Source of the DNA: Canna indica
Taxonomy: Eukaryota > Streptophyta > Magnoliopsida > Zingiberales > Cannaceae
Length of the DNA stretch: 64,000 nucleotides
Assembly (NCBI GenBank): GCA_034359265.1
Contig: CP136892.1
Span: 14,494,501-14,558,500, forward strand
Direction of reading: 5' to 3'
Notes under the pieces: generated by a model
Told to the model about the DNA's origin: nothing
Database searches by the model: none
The model's input: the letters and a program-made list of their open reading frames with translations, nothing else
Program-made: the position numbers and the translations under genes
Part shown: piece after piece, positions 22,901 through 36,800 of the stretch
How positions within the stretch are numbered: position 1 is the stretch's first letter
How the letters are laid out: each line of letters begins with the position of its first letter

Positions 22901-25900
22901 GATCTAATAAAACCAAAGGAAATACCAAGAAATGAATTATTTGATGACTTAAATGCTCTCTGAACTACTCCTCTTGTTCATACTCATTTCTAGTATAGTA
23001 TAACATATCAGTATGAAAAGGAAAATGCAACCATCGCATTAAGTAAAAAAAGAACACATTCATGACAAGCATACCATGAAATCTTGATTATTTCATCTAT
23101 TTTCCCTAAATAATTTTGTGCTGAATCAAGTTTAGGTGATACATCATATCCAAGAATTTGACAAACTTGTTGAAACAGACGATCATCATTATGACATTAT
23201 CATCACTATTATTGCTACTGTGATCTCATCTAGGCCCATCACCATCAATTTCAAGTGGCTGAAATACAACTAAATAGAAAAGGTCTCATGGGAGATCTGA
23301 TGGAATCCTAGGACATCCAACTATGCTAAACCTCTGAAGACAAGTCAAATTTATATTGCAAAGAAAATTTATGAAACAAATAAAACACTATAAGAAATCA
23401 ACATCACATGAACCAAGGTACAATTGAAACAAAGTATACAGGAAAAGAAAATCTCTAAATCAGGACTCATGATCACAACTTCAAATTTCCTATAGAGTAC
23501 ATTAGAAATATATGAAGTAATGGGGCATTTAGTTGTAATTGCAAATTACAATAGTATCATTAAATAACTTTGAATACAACTATATTATAATCATTTTATT
23601 TACAAAATAAACTTGCTCACTACTAAAATACAATTTTTTTATTTTTATATACTCTAATTTTGTTTTTTTATATTTTATAATCTATTGACATTATTTTCAT
23701 GCCAAAGACTTACAAGCAAGATAAACTATTTGCTCTAAATGCACTTGCAACCAATCTATTTGCAGCAAGCCAACAACCAAATGCCCTGTTAATGATAACA
23801 TGACTATGCATCCAATTACAATCTAATCTGGATCAAGATGTACCAAGGTCAATTAAAAATTTTAAATTCTAATCAATTGGTCCTATGACCAATCCAATCT
23901 TGTGAACATCTGTCTAGCATATGCAAGACTTTCAGTCAATTTCAACAAGATCAGAAATGCCAAACCATAGTTGATACTCGATACAGGTAATGTGAGCAAA
24001 GGATGAATATGACAAATTTAAATTGCAAGCCTTTAAGCAGACCACAAATTTCAAACCAAGAAAGTAATGGTGTTAATAATCAAGGAAATTCTCTTGCTAA
24101 ATTAATTTTGCTGGAGTGTGTTTACCTTACAATCATCACTACCAGAAACTAACATTGTTGGTTCCATCCGTGAAAAATCAACACTCCAAGCTCTTTTCTC
24201 ATGTTCTTCATATTCCATTAAACTCTGTAAGAAAAAAGCTGACAAGATTGTTTCCTAGCTCCACCACAAGGTCCGGATCATATGTTTGTACTACAAAAGA
24301 TATTTCATGGTACAAAAAAGCTACCTGGCGAGTATTTACATCCCAAACAGTTACTATCCCTTCGTAATCACTACTTGCAATGATGTTTTTTGAGTATTTG
24401 TTCCAACTTAAGCAACTAAGTTTCGACCTTGTGGCTAATTCCACAACAGGGCAGTTCACATCTGATGATTCATTTACAACCTGAATAACGTAAAATGGGT
24501 TAGTTGGCCTATAATCAATTGAGTATTTAAAAGAGCAATACATTTATTTTGAGGTGCCATAATATAACTTACCGTGGAAAATTCGAAGACTTTAATGCGC
24601 TTGGAAACACCAGCTGTGGCAAAAAACTCATCATCACGATCAAACTCTATGCTGTATGAAAGTGACATTATAAGCAGACCTAATGGTTCAACAATAATAA
24701 TGAGTAAAACAATTCATTAGTAAACTAATAATTCATTTGTTTTTGGAAAAATTTCCTTTATACATATTACAATATCCATTTTCTCTCCACGATTTCTAGT
24801 TGTACACTCGCCAAGAAACATGATATTAACTTCTGAACGCATAACGCAAGCAGCACAAATTGACTAAAACAACTTCCAATTATACATGTCCTCCGCACTC
24901 GAATTTTCACCTTACTTCAAATAACTCCAAACAAATGATAATTACTAATTTTAGGGAATTGTCAATTAGTTTGCTGCTACATAATCATTGTGATAAACCC
25001 AGTATTATGATGTTGAAGAAAACATTTTGTTGTAGAACTTAAAGGACAAAAAGGTGATGTTAGGCTGCACTTAACAAAAGAAACTGATATCATAATAAGT
25101 TCAATTTTTCAGTCATTAGATTAATATTCACGAATATGAGGCAAGGCAGATTCTGAGATTCACATGCACATTGAAATAGCAAGGACATGGTAGTATGAGT
25201 TAATTTTAAAATGTGAAAGACAGAAAAAATGAATTCATAAGAAGCTAGTATAAAAGGTCAAGTCCATTCTAATACTAAACACCGATTTGCAAGAAAGAGG
25301 TCAAAAATCAAAATTGATAAAAACCAAAACCAGGTTTTTTTATTTCTTATAATTATATAATTTTCAGCTATTTTCTTGAGCTGAACTGGTCAGCCTATCC
25401 AACTAGTTGCAAACTAATTTAGCGTCTGTCTGGGGTTGAAAATATTGGATATAACAGCACTGATAACAATGATAAAGATATCAAAGCTAAAAATAATTAA
25501 CTTAAGAATAACCAAAAGATATGATCTCCATGTCTATGTTCCGCAATTACATACCTTGACACAATATTTGCAGAATGAAATAGATCTCCATGTCTAAGTT
25601 CCGCAAGAACACGCAACCGACTGAGTGAAAATAAAACAATTAAATGAAAAATGAGAAACAACTCAAGACAAATGATATCATAAATTGTTACAGAAACTTT
25701 AATCTAATGAATTTAACTCATAAAATATTGATTTTATAAGATTTCTTCTACAACCTGTATCGAGTAAATGTAGTCAATACAGATTGAAAATCTTCAAGAC
25801 CCGCATGGTAGCCCTCTCTGACTTTGGCATTTACATCTTTGTCTTCTTGGTGATGTGAAGTTCCAAGACGTCGTTTTTGCAAGTAACATTCTTGAAGCTC

Positions 25901-25906
25901 ATTAAA
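19935..25906 (-). CDS. COP1: COP1 exons 5-13: linker and seven-bladed WD40 domain
   Basis: Exon 5 carries the second NLS half and [20 protein letters not shown]. Exons 6-13 encode the WD40 propeller that binds Val-Pro peptides of substrates. Clear landmarks are [105 protein letters not shown] and the terminal [10 protein letters not shown]. Compared with Arabidopsis and rice COP1 recalled from knowledge, no blade is missing. Exons 10 and 11 both end before the donor GTATGT. Confidence 0.95.
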
Positions 25907-28900
25907 CTGCACAAACAAAAGAAAGATATTGAAAATAATATCCCTAGAAGACTTCAATTAACTAGGAATAATGAAAGATAAAATAACATGTATAGCTAGA
26001 ATATTATGAATCTCTTGTGACAATAAGAACAATCTGAATATAAAATGATGAAGAATGAAAACAAACAGAAATGAGAACTCATAGGAGAAAAATGAATGGT
26101 TTTTACAACAAATTGGGCGACCAGATTCACTGAATTTAAACCTCATGCAGACCTAGCAACCATATAACATACAATAAATTTTATGTTTAAGGAAAAGAAT
26201 TATTACAAATCAGAATGAAGTTTCTGAGTAAAAAAATTGGCTTGTGTAATACAAGTAGTCAACATCAATCACACAAACAGAAAAAAGAACATCTCTAAAA
26301 TAGTGAAAGTATACTTACACTTTACATATAAATTGTTAGAATGCTTTGAAGTATTATTTGACTCGTATGAAGCTTGCAAAAACAGTTTCTTGAAGCTAGT
26401 TCATTATTTTCTAGTGTTAAGAAATTAGTAGGCCTAACTCACCCCAAAAGCTAGCTCATGAGGGGAGGATTGCCCAAACTATAGGGTTATCTTGATCATA
26501 TTTTTAACCAATGTGGGACTTTAACACACCCCCCTCACGCCGAGGATTGAACATCTGGAGCGTGGAGTTTTGTAGGACTGGACATCTGCGGATGGCACAA
26601 TATCAACCACAACTTAGTTCTGATACCATGTTAAGAAATTAGTAGGCCTAACTCACCCCAAAAGCTAGCTCATGAGGGGAGAATTGCCCAAACTATTTAA
26701 AGGCTATCTTGGTCATATTTTTAACCAATGTGGGACTTTAACATCTACCATTGATTCAGGACAACATAACACATAAAAAGGCTCTACCAAGGAGGTCAAT
26801 TGCAACAAACTCTAACAATGTTGCAATTGAGCTGGGATACCTACATATTATATCCTTATTTTAGAGGCCATCCCAAAGGGGCAACTAAGTTTGACTTTTA
26901 TTGCTCCTCAATAGTTTAGTTTAAGGTAGAACTTCAGCTAGCATTGTTTTTAAGTCTTCATGAATCAAGTCTTCCAATATGCAGATGTTTATAGCTAAAA
27001 AGTATAATATACAGAATTACAGATACATGTTGACATCCTGGCCTACGAAGTTCCTGACTTCCTGTGTCACATACTCATATGGTATGAGACTTATGAAGTT
27101 TTGTTTCACCATGATGCAAAAAGTGATTAAAAAATAAAGAACCAGCTAAGTTATTTCCTTTAATGTAGTAAGAGGGCACTTCATATATGATGAATTTGCA
27201 TCTGTGAGAGGACAGAAAGTGGTTCAGATACATGTTAACATCCTGGTCTACAAAGTTCCTGACTTCCTGTGTCACATGGTATGAGGCTTATGAAGTTATG
27301 TTTTACCATGATGCAAAAAGCGATTGAATAATAAAGAACCGGTCAAGTTTTTTCTTCAATGTAGTAAGAAGACACTTCCTATATAATGAATTTGCATCTA
27401 TGAGACAGAAAGTGGCAAAAGATATTTGGTCACCAGTTCTTTTTATCCTCACTTCTCAATAAGTGCTGTTTATCCACAATTATTGGTATTTCCTTTGCTA
27501 TTGATATTGATCCAAGAAGATTTTTTTACTACATGCTTGCTTATTTACATTGAAGGAGATCTTTCATATTGAGATTAATCTCAAACTGAAAGGTTTATAT
27601 ATGAATCAACATCGTCCTTCACTTTTGGAAAAAAAATTGCAGTTTTGCAGCTTTTGCCTATCACTATATCAAATACATAAGTGATGTTTGAATCCTTATT
27701 GTAATAGTTCTGACAATTGCTGCATGATTAGTAAAAAGAGACTTCCATGATCACATTTCAGGAGTTAAATGTCTTCTTAAGAACAATAAAGAACCAGAAG
27801 CCCTCGGTGATTAAGATGGATGAAAGGATTATCCAAAACAAAGGGTTAATTGATAGATATATTCTGAACTTTGAAATTTACAACAAATAATATGTCCAAA
27901 ACTTTTATTTCTAACAATTATGCATAAAGTTTTGAAAGTGCAACTATTATATCCAATCATCAAAGTCTTTAAATTAATATATCAATTTACTGACTTGGCA
28001 GTGTAAAACTTATCCATACAACATGCCATGCAGAAAAAATATAAATTTACTCACTCAGAGTACTTGCCACATTATCCATTAACATTACAAATATTTGAGA
28101 ATAATTATTCATTATAACACCTGTTTTATAGCTTTAAATGAGTGCACTTACATTATTTTATGTCCATGTGATATGGTGCCTAGTTAAGTTATACATTTAT
28201 GCTTGCCAAATTAGCAAACTAACAAATTATTCATGGCACTTTGGCTGTTGAATAAAATTATTGTAATCTCAAAATTTATGCACGAATTGTTACAAATGAA
28301 ACTTCTGAATACATTTACTGTAAATCCAGATTGTTACATACTGAGCTTTATGATCACTTACCTGAGCTTGAATTCTTCTCTTTCTTGCAATGATTCTTCC
28401 TGAATGAATAAGGGAACTTGTTGTTTCTGAACCACTAAAAGCATCTTTTTTTTGGTATTCTTGATGGCTCACTTGAGCTTTCACATCATTACTTTTCGCC
28501 TGTAGATTTCCCGAGCATGTCCCAACAAGAGAACTTCGAGCATTAGAGACAAGTATACTGTTATGCTGGTCAGCAGTGGAAGACCACAATTTTGTTGCAA
28601 TTGGATCATCCAAAAGCTTGCGCAATTTAACAGAGTATCTCTCTCTCGCACGATACAGTTCTGCTCTGTGTTTCTCTACAGAATTTATATCTTCTTTGAT
28701 GTACTGTAAATCAGTTTGAACCTGAAAGTTATGATTACTTATATTAGGGTTTGTTCATACCTCATGTAAACATAAAACACAGTTCAGACAGGCTAACTAG
28801 TTCTGCTTGAATTAGTTTATCATGAAAAAGAAAAGAACCATAGTAACAGAAACACAACAAGCCTTCATATCAAGCAGGAATCAATTAAATGAAATAAACC

Positions 28901-31900
28901 TCATTCAGCTCCTCCAGCTTCTTTTTCCTGAGACAATGTAGAAAGTCGAGCAAAATTTGCATGTTCATCTCAGCCTCTTGCTGCTCCATTTTGCGCTTTT
29001 TCTCACTGAGAAGAGACAACAGACCATCTAGCTCCTTAACTGACATCTCACATCCCTGTCTACGAGAAAGAGAACCATATAAATCCACGAAAACTAACCT
29101 ATCATACAGATAATCAGGACAGCTTCTTTCCTCCATCAGTCCATACTAACCATTAAACCTTTGCCAATATGAAAATATCAGTTAGATTGATCTATTTTTG
29201 TAAATGTTTATCTGAAATGAGCGAACTTATCATAAAGGTATCGTTAAACAATCATCAAGATGTTCAGCAACATGTCTCTAAATCTTGGTGGTTCGAAAAT
29301 TTGATCAATTATATATAATGTAAAAAAGTAAAAATCATGAATAACTGAAAAGAAATTATAACTATTTGTATATGATGTTCAGTTTGAACAAAAAATTACA
29401 CATATATGGTGCTGAATTTAAACAAAGACATAGCAAAACATTACTGGATAATTCTGCCAATTAGGTATTGGCCAACCAAAATATACATTTTAGTATATGC
29501 ACAACAGTAACTATTTAATAGGCTTTTATATGGCGTGCAATATTTAGCAGAGAAAGAAATATTGACCTGTTGCAATGCCAAACGAAGATGATCAACAGGT
29601 GATGCTGTTTTTGCAATTTGACGAGCACATTGCTTTTTCAAAAGCTGCATGTTCAAAGAGAAATCATAATGATCTTTGAGACTGGCTTAAAAAGATGAAT
29701 TTAGTAAGCACAAGAAGTGGAAAACCAATTACAGTTAAAGCATTACTCTTTAATGAACTTGTTATATGGACAGATAAGATTGTGAAATTGATGAAATTCA
29801 TTATAGGATAAATTTTTATAGTCCATCCCATGACCAAGCAAATATCAGTATGGATGTTGCAAAGCTTACTTTGAAGCCCAAACAGAAACACCCCAGCAAT
29901 GCCAATATTCCAAGCTTACCAGTGACTAGTTCAACAAACAAGTACAAAGGAGTCATTATTATATCATTTCAATAATTTCAGCTGCAATTTTTATAGGCAA
30001 CCACCGAACAATGTGGGTTACAATATATGAGCTTTCAAAATCTGGTTTTGAACACATGCGTGATGCCAAGCATACAATACGCTTGTTTTTAAATATTCTA
30101 TAACAAAGCAAAGATATTGTTGGGTGATTTATATTTATAGAGTTACAATGCTAAATAAGACAATACTAAACATTTGTATTATGGCATGTCTCCCAAATTT
30201 TTCATGGCCATTGCAGAGTCTAGGTAGTTACAAGTGAAAATTTTCAGCAAATAATAAGACTTTTAAGTTTTAACAGCACCTCAAAGCATGGTTTCAAATA
30301 CCGTACGTACGGCCGGTATTTACCGGTTTTTCCAAAAACCGGAATACGAGATACCCTTATTGAGCGATACCGGGTATCTTGGTAAATACAGCCCGGTATC
30401 AGCGGTATTTGATGTCATACCGGGCGATACCGCCCGATATGACCCAACAGGTACTGTAGCAAACGGCCTGTTTGGGGCTGATTTTGGCTGGTTTTAGGGG
30501 CTATATAAAGCCCCCAAAACACCTCTTTTACCCCCACTCACCCCTCTACTCTTCTAAACTCTCTAAACTTTCAATCTCTCTCAATCTAATCTATACTTTC
30601 TTAATTTCCACGTCGAAACTCTGCTGAAATGGCGCCGAAATCTCAAGCCAACCCCGCATGGCAGCACGGTGTTCGGTTGGAGAAGGCTAACCACTGGCAA
30701 TGCATCCACTGTAGTAATAAGATTTGTCGTGGTGGAGGCGTCACTCGATTGAAGGCACACTTGGCCGGAACATCCGGCGACGTCAAATGCACCAAAGCAC
30801 CGCCGGAAGTCCGACAGATGTTCAAAGATATGCTCACCAACAAGGAGCAGCGTCTTAAGAATGCAGCTCAACAAGCCGAGTTCGACCGATGAGCTACCCA
30901 AGAAGTTGGCGGTGGCCATTACGAGGCTCGGGGTGGCCATTAAGAGGCTCGAGGTGGCGGTGACGACGAGGATCCGGAATTTGAAGCCGGCATCCGAGCT
31001 TCATTGGAGCACGCTGTATTCGAACGAGATCGAATGTACTATCCCGGATCTCATTTTTTGAGTATGGCGGCAACAGTGGCAGCGATGGCACAAGCAGTGC
31101 CGGCTCGACTTCGGCTGCCGGATCAATGGACCGAAGTGGTTCAATTTCCTCCGGTCCTCAAATTGGCCGGAGTTCTAGCATGAGGGTACCTCAAAGCAGA
31201 GGAGGCATTCATGGATTCTTCACAAACCTTGGAGCAAGTGGTAGGAAAACTAATGTTGATGTTTCTGATCTTGATCCCAGGGCATTTCCTCCTCCATCAG
31301 CAAAGCAACCACGCATAGACGATGCTTGGGGCAAGACGAAGAAGTGGGAGTTGGGGAGAGCCATCTCCAAGTGGTTCCACTTCAGCCGGATTCCCTCAAA
31401 TGCAGCCAACAATCTATACTATCGAACCATGGTGTCTACCATCCAAAAGATAGGCCCATGTATTGCCCCTCCAACTCCCTATGAAATTTCAGGTCCTTAC
31501 CTTGAAGCGGAGGTCAATGAAATAAAATAATGGATCGACGAAATCAAACGGCAATGGGGGGAGTAAGGATACAGTTTGATGTACGATAGCTGGACCGGGC
31601 CAACCCGAATGAGCATCATCAACTTCCCCATCTATTGCAACCAGAGGGTTGTTTATCACAAGTCGGTGAACTCGTCCGATTAAATCCGTGACGTTTACTA
31701 CATCTAGAAGTTGATGACGGAGGTGATCAAGGAGATTGGAACCCAGAACGTTGTTCAAGTTATAACCGACAACGGAGTCAATTTCAAAAGGGAAGGTGAG
31801 ATAATTTAACAAGATTATCCTCACATATGTTGGACTCCATATGCAGCCCATTGTGTAGACCTAATGATGAAAGATATCGGTGATATACCGATGGTGAAGT

Positions 31901-33456
31901 CGACGGTAAAGAAGGCGCAACAAATTACCTGTTTCATCTACAACCACACATGGGTACATGCCCTAATGAAAAAATTTACAAAAGGTAATTTATTAATTTT
32001 TAAATAATTTATAATATTTATTTATTAATTAGTTTATCATAAATAATTACTCATGATAATTCCATATTTTAAATGAAATTCTTCGACCGAGAGTGACTCA
32101 TTTTGCAACCAACTTCACCGTATTAAGGTCGCTCCAACAAAAAAAGGCAGCCCTTAGAACCATGTTTACAAGTGAGGAATGGACATCATCAAGATATGCT
32201 GGAAAAACCGATGGAAAACAAACAGAGAAGTACATCCTCAACACGCGCTTTTGGGATCGCATCGCAGAAATAATCGTCGTCGTAGAACCTTTGTACAAGG
32301 TTCTACGACAGGTGGATATGGAAAAGACGCCTCAAATGAGCCATCTCTACCACTACATCCACCGCAGATGAGATAATCAAGAGGGTTCTCCTACCGAGTA
32401 TGAGCACTTCATCGAAATTATCTCCCGCAGATGAGATAATCAAATGGGCCATGACATACACATCGCAGGTATTTTTTATTTAATATTCGGAAATTATTTA
32501 AATTTAATTCATTATGTTTAATTTTTTATAGGCGATTATTTAAATCCCGCATTCCAATACTGTTATATCCATGGTTTAAAAAATCGCCCGAAACGGTACG
32601 GTAAGCTCGGTATTTACCGGTTTTTGGGGTTAGCGGTATTCGATATACCCGGTATTTAAAAATACCGGGTATATATGGTATGACCGGGCGGTATATGGCG
32701 GTATTTCGCTATATACCGCCCGGTAAGGGCGGTATACCAGGTATGATGGTTTGTTAACGTTGGCAACGGGTGGTCGACAGCCTGTCGGGCTGTCGGCCAC
32801 ATTTGTCGGCTTGTACCGCCCGATATCTGGCGGTATTTGATATATACCGCCCAAACCGGGCGGTATACCGCCCGGTATGATAAACAGTAACCCCAAACGG
32901 CTCTCTAGCCGTTTGGGGCCGGTTTGGGGTGTTTTGGGGGCTATATAAAGCCCCCAAAACACTCTTTTCACTCTCACTTATCCCTCTATCCATCAATCTC
33001 TCTCACATCTTTTTTTATTAAGTTCTACGTCGAAATTCTGTCGAAATGGCGCCAAAATCTCAAGCCGACCCCGCATGGCAGCATGGTCGTCGGTTGGAGA
33101 AGGCTCATCACTAGCAATGCCTCCACTGTGACATAATTTCACGTGGTGGAGGCATCACTCGATTGAAGCAACACTTGGCCGGAGGATATCCCAACGACGT
33201 CAATTGCTCCAAAGTACCATCCGAAGTCCGAAAGATGTTCAAAGCGCAAATCAACAACAAGAAGGAGGAACGTCTTAAGAATGCAGCTCAACAAGCTGAG
33301 TTCGACCAACGAGCTACCCAAAATGTCAGTGGTGACCATTATGAGGCTCGAGGTGGTAAACGACGAATTGATCCTTTGGATGCGATTTCAGAAGCAGAAG
33401 AGGAGGAAGAAGACGAGCCCTCCGTTCATAGCAGTAGCAGCACAAAAGACGGAGGA

Positions 33457-33510
<54 letters not shown>

Positions 33511-33727
33511 ACTGGTGGAGAAGACACTGTCGTGCCATCATCACTGCCACCTTATGAAGAATGGACAAGTGAGCAATACTTCGATCACGCCACCCAAGAC
33601 GATGACCATGGTGCTAGAGCCGGACAAACAACGACGAATTGATCCTTTGGATGCGATTTCAGAAGCAGAAGAGGAGGAAGAAGACGAGCCCTCCGTTCAT
33701 AGCAGTAGCAGCACAAAAGACGGAGGA

Positions 33728-33802
<75 letters not shown>

Positions 33803-36800
33803 ACTGGTGGAGAAGACACTGTCGTGCCATCATCACTGCCACCTTATGAAGAATGGACAAGTGAGCAATACTTCGATCACGCCACCCAAGACGATGACCA
33901 TGGTGCTAGAGCCGAACAAACAACTCGGGTGTACAAGAGGGGAGGCCGGCGTCGAGGAGGTGGACCGACAGCTTTGCAAGATTACCATCACGATATGATG
34001 AGTACTTTGCAAGAGGTTTCTGAATCAACCTACTCTGTATCCAGTACCTACTCAACTGATGATACAAGGTCTAGTTCTTGGAATCCCAACAAAGAATCAA
34101 TAATGTCAATGTGGTATAGTGGATACCGCAGCATTATGCCATGGGAAAATTTCCAAATATGGGCATTAGAGACCTACAGTGTTGACCTTAGTCGTGTATG
34201 TCCCGAAGGCCAAGATATGTATGGCCCATATGGGTATGACGGACGACATTTGTCCGCATTTTAAATATTGTATTCATGTAATTGACATTTGAATATTAAT
34301 TTTAAGCATTTCTTTATCAATTATGTTGTTATTGAAGATTTGGAGCTATTTCTAAAAAAAACCAGTATGGTGTTTTCCGCATGCTGAACACCAGTATGGT
34401 GTTTTCCGCATTTCTTTATCAAACATGTTATTGATGAATTCAGCATGCAAAGAAATAGAGAATTCAACATGTTTTTTTTTTCATCTTTAATTTCTGATTC
34501 TGGATTCTTTCACATCTTTCAGTCTAGTTTAAATTATGGAATCATCTTCTAGTAGCAATAGAAAAGATCCTGGATGGAAGTATTTGGGTGAAGTGATTCC
34601 AAACAACACAAATAGATTGATTTGTGGCTTTTGTGACAAAATAACAAATGGGAGGATTTCTCAAGGGAAGCAACATCTTGTTGGAGGATATCAAAATGCC
34701 AAGGCTTGCACAAAGTGCCCACCTCATGTCCAAGAAGAGATCAAAGAGTACATGGAAAGGAAAGCTGTCACATCAAGTGTTAATTTTGATGCATCAAGTT
34801 CTATACCTGATTTCGAGGATCTTGATTATGGTGAGGAGGAAGAGGGTCTTCAAAGGTCTGCGAAAAAAAAGCCAAAGAAGCCAAACGTGAAAGGTCCACT
34901 AGATCTTTTATTTACACCGAGTGCCGAGGAAGTGGTGAAAAAGATGAAAGAAACAATGATGAAGCAAACCACCATTAATGAGGCATGTAAAAAGGAGTTG
35001 CGCACTAAAGTATGTGAAAACATATGTAAATGGATGTATGATGCAGGAATTCCCTTCAATGCTTTAAACTATCCAAGTTTTGAGGTGATGGTTGAGTCTA
35101 TTGGACAATTTGGCATTGGCTTAAAACCACCCACTGCATATAAGGCGAGAGTTCCTTTCCTTAAAAGCAAAGAAAAAAGAACATTGAAGAATGAGGTTAA
35201 GGAAATGATAAAAGAGCATGAAGAAGAATGGGTAAGGTATGGTTGCACCATCATGGCAGATGGTTGGACAGATAAAAGACAAAGAACACTGATCAAATTT
35301 TTACTGAACTCTCCTAAGGGAACTGTTTTCATTGAGTCGGTTGATGCAAGTAGTTACTCAAAGACCGGAGAAAAGATGTTTGAGTTGCTTGATAAAATGG
35401 TGGAGCGTATTGGGGAGACAAATGTGATACAAGTTATCATTGATAGTGCATCTAACAATGTGTATGCAGGTAATAAGTTAAACTTTCAAATTTTATTTAA
35501 AATCTAGTGTTTTTATTAGTTGGTATCTTTTTAATGATTATATTTTATATTTCATAGGAAAAAGGTTGATGGAAAAGAGAACACACTTGTATTGGAGTCC
35601 TTGTGCTGCACATTGTATCGATCTCATACTTGAAGATTTGGGGAAGATTACTATTATCAGTAACACATTGAAGAGGGGTATGACTTTGAATTCCTACATT
35701 TATGTGCGGCCTGGTTTAATGAATATGCTTAGGGAATTCACTGGACAAAAGGATCTTGTTAGAGCCGCTGTTATAAGATTACAAGATTTGCAACTGCATT
35801 TCTTACTCTTGAGAGTATTCATAAGCAAAAGGCCAATTTGAGAAAAATGTTCACTTCAGATAAATGGACAAATAGCAAGTGGGCAAAAGAAGCACTTGGT
35901 AAAAGAGTGTGACATTGTTTTAATGGCTACCTTTTGGACTAACATCATCTACATTCTCAAAATATTTGGTCCTCTAGTGCAAGTGCTTCGATTGGTCGAT
36001 GGAGAGAGAAAACCTCCAATGGGATACATATACGAGGCAATGGATAGTGCAAGTGCTTCGATTGTTTGATGCTATTGAAAGATTGGTTCCAAGACTTGAG
36101 GAGCAAGACTTAATCTCTAACCAACTTTCTACCTATGCAAATTCTGAGGGCAAATTTGGAAAGCCAATGGCGATTAGGCATAGGAGTATTAAATCTCTAG
36201 GTAAATTTCTTTAAAGTTATACTTTTGGATTAGTTCTTAACATTTAATAGATTAATTGAGCTTAACTTTTAATTTTTATTAATAATAACAGCTGAATGGT
36301 GGAAACTTTATGGATCATCAACTCCAGAGTTGCAAAAATTTGCTATAAAAGTGCTTAGTCTCACTTGTAGTGCATCGGGCTGTGAGCGCAACTGGAGCAT
36401 TTTTGAAAACATTAGTAACAATATTTAAAGTTTCATTTTAATTTTTAACTTGCTTCAAACTGTGCTAATTAAAAATTATTTTATTTTTTCTCTAGATTCA
36501 TACCAAAAAAAGAAATAGGTTGGATGCACAACGTTTAAATGATTTGGTTTTTGTGAAGTACAACCGAACATTGAAGCATCGATATGATGCATGTGATCGC
36601 ATCGATCCTATTTCTTTGGAAGGTATTGATGCTAGCAATGAATAGTTGATTGGTAGACCTGAGGATGAACAAGATGATGACGACTTGGTATTTAAGGATG
36701 AGCCTTTGACATGGGACACGGTTGCTAGAGCTAGTGGAGCAGAAGAGCCTGAACGGCTCACTAGATCTATAAGACAAAAGGACAAAGGAAAAGAAAGCTC

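Noticed and set aside
33326..33860. Poly-His and poly-Met proteins
   Set aside because: Alternative frames of the GAT microsatellite that encodes poly-Asp in the hAT remnant.
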